The notes under the pieces were generated by a model. The model made no database searches, was not told the origin of the DNA, and saw only the letters and a list, made by a program, of their open reading frames with translations. From Symsagittifera roscoffensis (lineage: Eukaryota; Xenacoelomorpha; Acoela; Convolutidae), in contig NC_087066.1 of assembly GCF_963678635.1 (NCBI RefSeq), forward strand, positions 9,117,116-9,181,115: a DNA stretch of 64,000 bases, in the 5' to 3' direction. Position 1 is the first letter of the stretch; each line of letters starts with the position of its first letter. Shown piece after piece: positions 58,362 to 64,000 of the stretch. The translations under genes were made by a program, and so were the position numbers.

Positions 58362-58378
58362 TTTGGAGGTCAACCCTG
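58362..58378 (+). other. Leftover right end of the inverted-repeat element
   Basis: GGAGGTCAACCCTGGTA matches the right terminus plus TA and is joined to module Z on its left and W on its right. It marks a duplication join in which the rest of the element was lost. Confidence 0.65.
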
Positions 58379-58413
58379 GTAATTCAGATGAAACATCGCC
58401 ATAAGTAGTACTC

Positions 58414-58842
58414 GTGTATTCTCGAGTAATTCAACCTGACGAAGAGTATAGCTACAAAGGGTACAGCAGAAAATCAAACTTAGAGTGGAGGGAAAGATTA
58501 GGTGGGATCCATTTAACTTTTTCCTTTGAAAACTTGAACAACTTTTTCTCCTTCAATGCGTTGTTTTACTTGTACCACATATCAGTTTACTCATTGAAAA
58601 CCAACGCTGGAGAGACATCACGGCTCGAGATTTTATGACCAGACAGTCTCCATCATTTTTTGCTATATCCAGACCGCCGCGACCAAAACTGGGTCGAAAA
58701 AGAAAATCTTACTACTGTTGAAAAAACTAAAGAGCTGAATGATGGTTGCATGCTCACGTTTGAACGTTTCAACTGGTTTCATATCCTTTTTAACTACATT
58801 TTTCAAGCCTTTTCAAGTAGTTTTGAAGAAGTAACTGTTTAA
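58414..58842 (+). pseudogene. Decayed frame in module W, second copy
   Basis: Two open pieces in the same frame (58,414-58,638 and 58,660-58,842) are separated by a single TGA at 58,636-58,638, together about 142 codons. The first half has EYSYKGYSRKSNLEWRERLG and a hydrophobic FFSFNALFYLYHISVYS stretch. The second half includes NLTTVEKTKELNDGCMLTF. I do not recognise it. It may be a captured exon or the relic of a transposon protein. Confidence 0.33.
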
Positions 58843-59031
58843 ATTATTCTTTTCATTTTCATCAAAATGCATTTGGTAACAAAAAAACTCGGGCAACTAA
58901 AAAAAGCTGTTTTTAAGTATTGGAAAGGTTTGAAAACTGATTTTTTTGATGACACTTATTCAATTCATTTTCACTCAAGAAAATAGCATGAGAAATGTGC
59001 GGTAGCACGTTTTTTGGTTGTTTGTTCACTA

Positions 59032-59923
59032 CCTGGGATGACCGAAACTTCTTATCATACAATTTCCATGTATGAGAAAATTCTTCTCATACAATTCCAT
59101 ACAATTCATTACGTACAGAAAATTGCATGAAATCTCTAAGATAAACTTTTTTTCATAAAAGAAAATTGTATGATAGGTGTTTTTTCATAAACTAAAACGT
59201 TTTCGGTTGTGTTTGCAGCCGCAAAACAAGTAACAAAGACCTTGGTTTCTCAAAGCACCAAAGGTTGGACGATCTTTGCATTTACAATGCATAGAAAACG
59301 ACCAGAGTTCGGCTGCCTTTCATAATTGATATAACAAAATTAACCAATTTTTTTATTTTTGGCAAAATTTTCTAATGGTGATTATTTTAAATTTGTGAAT
59401 TTTCAAATTATCAGACATTGATCAAGTCATATATAAACACCCCATACAAAGGAAGGAGAAATTTTTAGCGTTTTTGAAAATAAAAATAAGTCAAATGAAT
59501 ATAAAAGCCAATATTATTGTATCCAAGACAACGTTTAGCACACGAAAATTTAAATTTTGCATGCAAAAATTTTTTTTCGAAAAATGTTTGTTTGCGTACG
59601 AAATTCGATATGCTGTTAAAAAATATATTTTGGCCCAAATTTTCAAAATTACTTGAAAGATTTTTTGTGTCGCCATCAAAAAAATGCCAGTTATACAATT
59701 TCCATATATGGGATTTGTATGATAAGCAATTTTTTCAAAAAACGAAAACCCCGTTTTTTCACCAGACTATTTTATTAGAATCAAACAGCCACAGAAACAG
59801 GTTTATATCTTTTTTCAACCGTTTTAAGAAATTGTATGAAAATTGTTACACAAGCATTTTTCCACACACTTGATGTATGGAATTGTATGATAAGCATTTA
59901 TGGTGTATTGAGGTCAACCCGGG
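59032..59923 (+). mobile_element. Inverted-repeat element (CCCGGGTTGACC family), copy 5
   Basis: Left end CCTGGGATGACC, right end GGTCAACCCGGG, TA at 59,030-59,031 and 59,924-59,925. 892 bp. It shares left-end changes and both flanks with copy 4, so it arose by segmental duplication and not by transposition. Confidence 0.82.
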
Positions 59924-60140
59924 TATGTGAGTACAAGTTATTCAAGCCTTTTTTAAACATTACAGTGATGACTGCGACAGCTGGCTTCCTAATATAATTA
60001 TGATTGAGCCTAAGAGTTGATGAGGATGCTGTTGGGTAGAGTCGAGTAATGTTCAGCGGCAAGTTGATAATGTAAAACCAAAAAATATCAGTTTTGTTCA
60101 ACTTCAGAATGCAAGTCAAACAAACAACGGATCTACTTAA

Positions 60141-60324
60141 CAATCTCCCCCTCCCCCTATTGTATCTACTAAAGAATCAACACCCCTGTAAATATAAACA
60201 GTAAATTCGCACGCACAAGAGCGTTGAATGTAATTTCGAATTTTGCTGCATTCTGATTGGTCGAAAACTCGCTGCAATAACCTACTTAAGAATCTCCCCC
60301 CCTTTCTTGAAAGGGGGAAGATTT
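60141..60324. mobile_element. Hairpin element candidate, copy 3
   Basis: Flanked by TTAA at 60,137-60,140 and 60,325-60,328. Left end CAATCTCCCCCT; the right end has the same changes as copy 2. It is part of the duplicated Y module. Confidence 0.42.
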
Positions 60325-61500
60325 TTAAGTAGATTGCAAACAATTTCCATTACTTTGATGATTCTTAAATAAAAAAACATTTTTTTTGAAATTACATTTG
60401 AAACATTTTTTTTATCTTGTTTTCAGTTTATACACAATTCTCTTGATTTAAATACTTGTTCCTGATATGTAAAATCTAACAAAAATTGTTTTAAAAACCA
60501 AATATTTTTCCCACTTTGAAAATTTGTTGTGTAAATTGAAGTCAAAAATTAATTCCACGAAAAAAATCATCATTTTGTAAAGCGAGAAACAAATTTTCAA
60601 GATGTTTAAATTTCTACAAAGCGACTCTCTAAAAGGAGCTTCTTTCAAGATTAATGAGTTTGAGTTATTGGTTTTGAGCGACCTTGTTTTTTGTATGCTT
60701 TGAAAAAATTGCAAAAGGTTTCTTTTTGCTGTATGAGCTGCACGAGATTATGTGAGAAAGTTATTCGCTGATAACAATATGTAACGCGTTGTTTTTGAAC
60801 TGTTGATTAATTTTCAGAGAAAGCATGTAGTATAAACAAAATTCTGAAAATCCTTTTTTTGAAGGCTTGAAGATGATTTCAAATGATAATTTCACTGCTT
60901 TCAAATGTTCTAATCGATCAATTTTTTTTAGCTTCTCAACTCGTTTTGATTGAATGCTGAACTCGGACAAAAATTATTTTTGATTACGACAAAATGACCC
61001 GTAACAAAATGACCCGTTACGACAAAATGACGCGAATTCTCCCGATGCCATTCAACTTTTGTGAAGCAGTGAAAACATTGATTAGAAATCTGATTTTTTT
61101 TCCATTTTTTTAAAACGTCCATCACTACGTTACGCCGAGGACAAACTGATGTTACTAGTGTCTAGCTCTCATTTTTAAAAAAGATAACCGGCTTAAATAG
61201 TTTCTCACCCGTTAACAGCATGAAAGATCTTCCGCCTTTATTGCCCAATTCAGCCAGATTAGCAGTTTTGGTAACCCGGTTGCTCATCAAAAAACTACCA
61301 AAGATAAAAGGTTAGGCCGATTCAAATCGACTAGTGTACAGTGTTTTTGATTGCCAGACATGCAAACATTTTGCCCATCGCAATAACACACCAATTTGAC
61401 GACAATTGATGACTTTTGGAAAGAACATTTTGTAAATTAATGCTGTTCTGGAAAAGCAAATAAAAAATAGGAAATGGATGAGTGAATTTTTACTTTATCA

Positions 61501-61900
61501 CACTTCTGATCTTTCATCATGTCTCAATGAAACTATCCAGCAGCCAAGCCTTTGCCCACACTGACTCCGTTGCTCTACAATTACAATTTTTGCGCCCCTG
61601 TGAAAAGTTTTAATTTTGCATTCTTAAGTGACAAAAAAACGATCGAGTTTTCTTGGTACTTGCTTTATACTTTATCCTTTCTAGAAAACTTAATGCTAAT
61701 CTATTGTGATCTACGTCCTCTTCAACTTCTCTAAACTCGTGTGTTTTATGCTCTCTTCAATTGAGGTAATAGCGAAACTTTAACACATATTTTCCACTAC
61801 AGTTCATAGGACTTTTTTTCTAATAGCTTTTGAAATGTTTTGAAAGTAACTTCTTGCTCTTTGGGTTGGAGATTTAAGATATAGCATTAACATGAAGTGA
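61501..61900. other. Unique AT-rich sequence, no gene called
   Basis: After the last duplicated module (similarity ends at TTTTTACTTTATCA, about 61,500) the sequence is single-copy in this window. A frame of 60 codons at 61,552-61,734 has no recognisable content. Confidence 0.4.
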
Positions 61901-61910
61901 AATTCTACCG

Positions 61911-62660
61911 CACCAACAAAACCCAGAAAAAGAAAGCCTCGCTCAAAGCTATTTTATTCTGAAACGACTGAAAAAGCATTTCATCGAAATAAAGAAGCGA
62001 CAGACGACCAAAAGGCAGATACCTATATCTATGAACTGAAAAAATTAAAAAATTACCAAAGCCTTACTGCGTCAGTTAGAACAGATGTCAATGTATCTCG
62101 TTGATTGTTGACCATCCCTCTGAAGATACAACAAGCAGCAGCCTTATTGACACCTGCACAGATATTGAGGATCAATTGAACAACAGTCGTGGCTCAAGAA
62201 AAGATCAAACCAAATGTCTGAATAAAAGAACCACGTCATGCATAAGTCTTCTGAGGTTTTTCTCGAAAATCCAAAAAACAAACTTGACGAGATCAATAAA
62301 ATGCATCTCGGAACATGACGGTGATAAAGTAGAATTGCTGAGTTTGAGATTTAGAGTAGCAAAAAATTGAGTCAACAATCCTAATTACTAAAGCACAGTT
62401 CCGGGAAAACCCTTCCCAACGCGCTATCACTCTGAAACACCAGTAGAAAGCAAATCAACTAATTGAAAAAGCAAAAAACGACGAAGATAAGAACGTCAGC
62501 ATCAGTGAATTGAAAACCGACCCCGCTTCCTTACTTGAAACAGATGACAAAATATCTTGAGGACCATCACTCTGAAAATACAACAAGAAGCAACATTATC
62601 CACACTTTCTCAGCTGTAGAATTTAGCTCAACTGAACACGATTTTTGGAACACTAATCCG
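61911..62660 (+). repeat. Tandemly duplicated segment with a decayed basic or acidic frame
   Basis: A stretch at about 61,960-62,150 is repeated in diverged form about 452 bp downstream (62,430-62,605). CCATCCCTCTGAAGATACAA matches CCATCACTCTGAAAATACAA, and the preceding CTGAAACGACTGAAAAAGCA part also has a counterpart. The first copy is open from about 61,911 (no ATG; PTKPRKRKPRSKLFYSETTEK, strongly basic like a nuclear signal) and, in another frame, from 62,101 to 62,370 (acidic, Ser/Thr-rich). The second copy has several stops. This may be a pseudogene or one exon of a gene; no family is recognised. Confidence 0.38.
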
Positions 62661-64000
62661 AAAAAGTTTAGTCTTATGTAAACTGAAACAAGGAGGTGGT
62701 AAATGCGGCTTTTCTATCAACAACAGATGGCTCCTTTCAGACCCTTAGAGCTTATTTTCGATAAAATTACTCAATGATTCGAAGCAATCACTGCCCCTAT
62801 AATAATGTGTTGCAAAATGGAAATAGTAAAAAAAACATTAAATTGTCACCCTTCTCGCAATGAGAGAGGTGTATTAAAAAATCTTGTTGTGTCTACGATA
62901 TCTGAAACTGGTTTAGTTTTTACTTTTTTATTTTGAAACAAAGTGTTGATTTTTCTTCTGTTTATTGCTTTTAGGGGAAGGTGTAGAACATACGCTATGA
63001 AAGATTAGTTTTTATTATTTACTTTCTAAAAACTGAATCATCACAATGAACTTTTATCTATCCTCGCATTTCACCTGATAAAAACTTCGAGTCGTTGTCT
63101 ATTTCTTCACCTCTGTTTGAGTTTTCGTTCAACTTCTCCGCTTCAAAGTTGTGATAGTTTTGTCTGTTCTATTTTTGTGTTTTTTTCAAACAATAATTTT
63201 TACACTTAAAGTTTCGTCTAATTTTTTTTCTTCTGTCTTGCATACCACCTAAAGATTCGGACCAACTTCACTGTCGTGGTTTTTTCTGTTTCTGATCTTC
63301 CTACAATTAGATGCCAGGCGTGAAGTAATTATCTGAATTTGTTTCTTCAGATATGAGTTGTTCTGTGCAAATAGGAAGGGGTTAAGCAGAAACGTGCACC
63401 CATAGAGTAAGAATGTGACCATCATTATGGTGAACAGTGCTCTCCCTTCTACAAAAGAGGGGGTACAATTTGTGATAGAAGGGTCCCAAAAATCTACAAA
63501 AATCCTCTAATAACGAGGCCAAGCTGTGTATATTTTGAAAACGTAAAATTGTTTGTGTCAATTAGTGGAATCATAAAAAGAATTATTTGCATTGACATTA
63601 ATGGCGAAAAACTAAAACCGAGGGGTCGGCAGACTTAAATTGTTTTGGAGCTCAATAGCAAACACCGGTAATGTTAGGTTTATCGGTATGTAGAGTGATA
63701 ATATGCAAAATACACGTCATCAAAAAAATCAATTTGTTTGGTGTTACTTAAATCAATTGCAAGCAAGTCGGTTCGCCAAAGCCCATCAAGTACAAACGAG
63801 AAAACTTTCGGAAACTAGCGAGCGATTTTCTATGCATTTACTGGTTTGGTATTGTTTATAACCATCCGATGTTGAACCCCGCTCGCTAGTGGACCCTTTT
63901 TGCTCCAACCAATGAAAATGGGTTGGATTTTTGTATTCGGGTGTATTTTAACTTTTCCCTTTTTTCAACTTTTTATTTTCCATGCAAAATCAGGTACCAC
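62661..64000. other. AT-rich sequence to the window end, no gene seen
   Basis: No coding frame is supported. The only clear structure is the inverted pair ACTAGCGAGCG (63,814-63,824) and CGCTCGCTAGT (63,880-63,890), perfect over 11 bases with 55 bases between the arms. Confidence 0.4.

Larger units (their letters stand above)
51407..61500. repeat. Mosaic of segmental duplications
   Basis: Named modules recur in a regular order. LTR tail: 50,955-51,406 and 54,241-54,669. X, the flank with a CGGTCCCTCGAGC phrase: 51,407-51,833 and 54,670-55,096. Inverted-repeat element: four copies. W, a decayed frame: 55,943-56,589 and 58,378-59,031. Y, with GACTGCGACAGCTGGCTTCC and the hairpin element: 52,700-53,110, 57,500-57,910 and 59,925-60,335. 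Z: 53,110-54,238, 57,910-58,360 (partial) and 60,335-61,500. Offsets are about 3,262 bp between the first two LTR-tail blocks and about 2,440 bp between the last two W-element-Y blocks. Confidence 0.82.

Overview
This is eukaryotic DNA, probably from an invertebrate animal genome, although the species cannot be named from the window. It is strongly AT-rich. It has no bacterial-type operons, and it is dominated by decayed mobile elements, MITE-like elements, satellites and segmental duplications. The one convincing host gene is an intact 481-codon F-box-like reading frame at 13,978-15,423 on the minus strand.

Region 1 (1 to about 12.4 kb) is a Polinton/Maverick element that enters from the left edge. 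On the minus strand are the start of a protein-primed DNA polymerase B locus with C2H2 fingers (1-1,309) and an intact 211-aa protein (2,937-3,572). On the plus strand, in order, are small proteins, a nuclease-like fragment, a membrane protein, a packaging ATPase, a small conserved basic protein, a pre-integrase protein, a retroviral-type integrase, a penton-like minor capsid protein, a Gly/Lys/Arg-rich core-type protein, the major capsid protein and an adenain-like cysteine protease. Most frames are broken by frameshifts or stops. The protease and a few small frames remain open. The divergent genes at 2,937 and 4,052 look like paralogues sharing a PC4-like pattern.

Region 2 (12.4-31 kb) holds a 31-33 bp minisatellite ending in a hairpin (13.14-13.35 kb), the F-box gene, one copy of a roughly 0.9 kb inverted-repeat element (16.24-17.16 kb), an 8.5 kb array of diverged repeats (20.2-28.7 kb), and a block with higher GC and only short frames (28.7-30.5 kb).

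Region 3 (31-51.4 kb) is built around a degenerate Ty3/Gypsy-type LTR retrotransposon (about 42,146-51,406). It has very long LTRs (about 2.5 and 2.7 kb), gag and protease remnants, and integrase with a GPY/F-type C-terminus, but the space where reverse transcriptase and RNase H should lie is only a few hundred bases long. Upstream, three nearly identical units with a 3,337-bp period each contain flanking DNA plus the first part of the same LTR, so the triplication came after the LTR insertion. Only the first unit carries a 2.03 kb insert with retroelement fragments and a hAT-like MITE.

Region 4 (51.4-61.5 kb) is a mosaic of duplicated modules. These include an LTR tail, four copies of the TA-flanked CCCGGGTTGACC-ended element, a 180-bp hairpin element with TTAA at its ends, and a decayed reading-frame fragment present twice. 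Region 5 (61.5-64 kb) has a small tandemly duplicated segment and a perfect 11-bp inverted pair, with no convincing gene.
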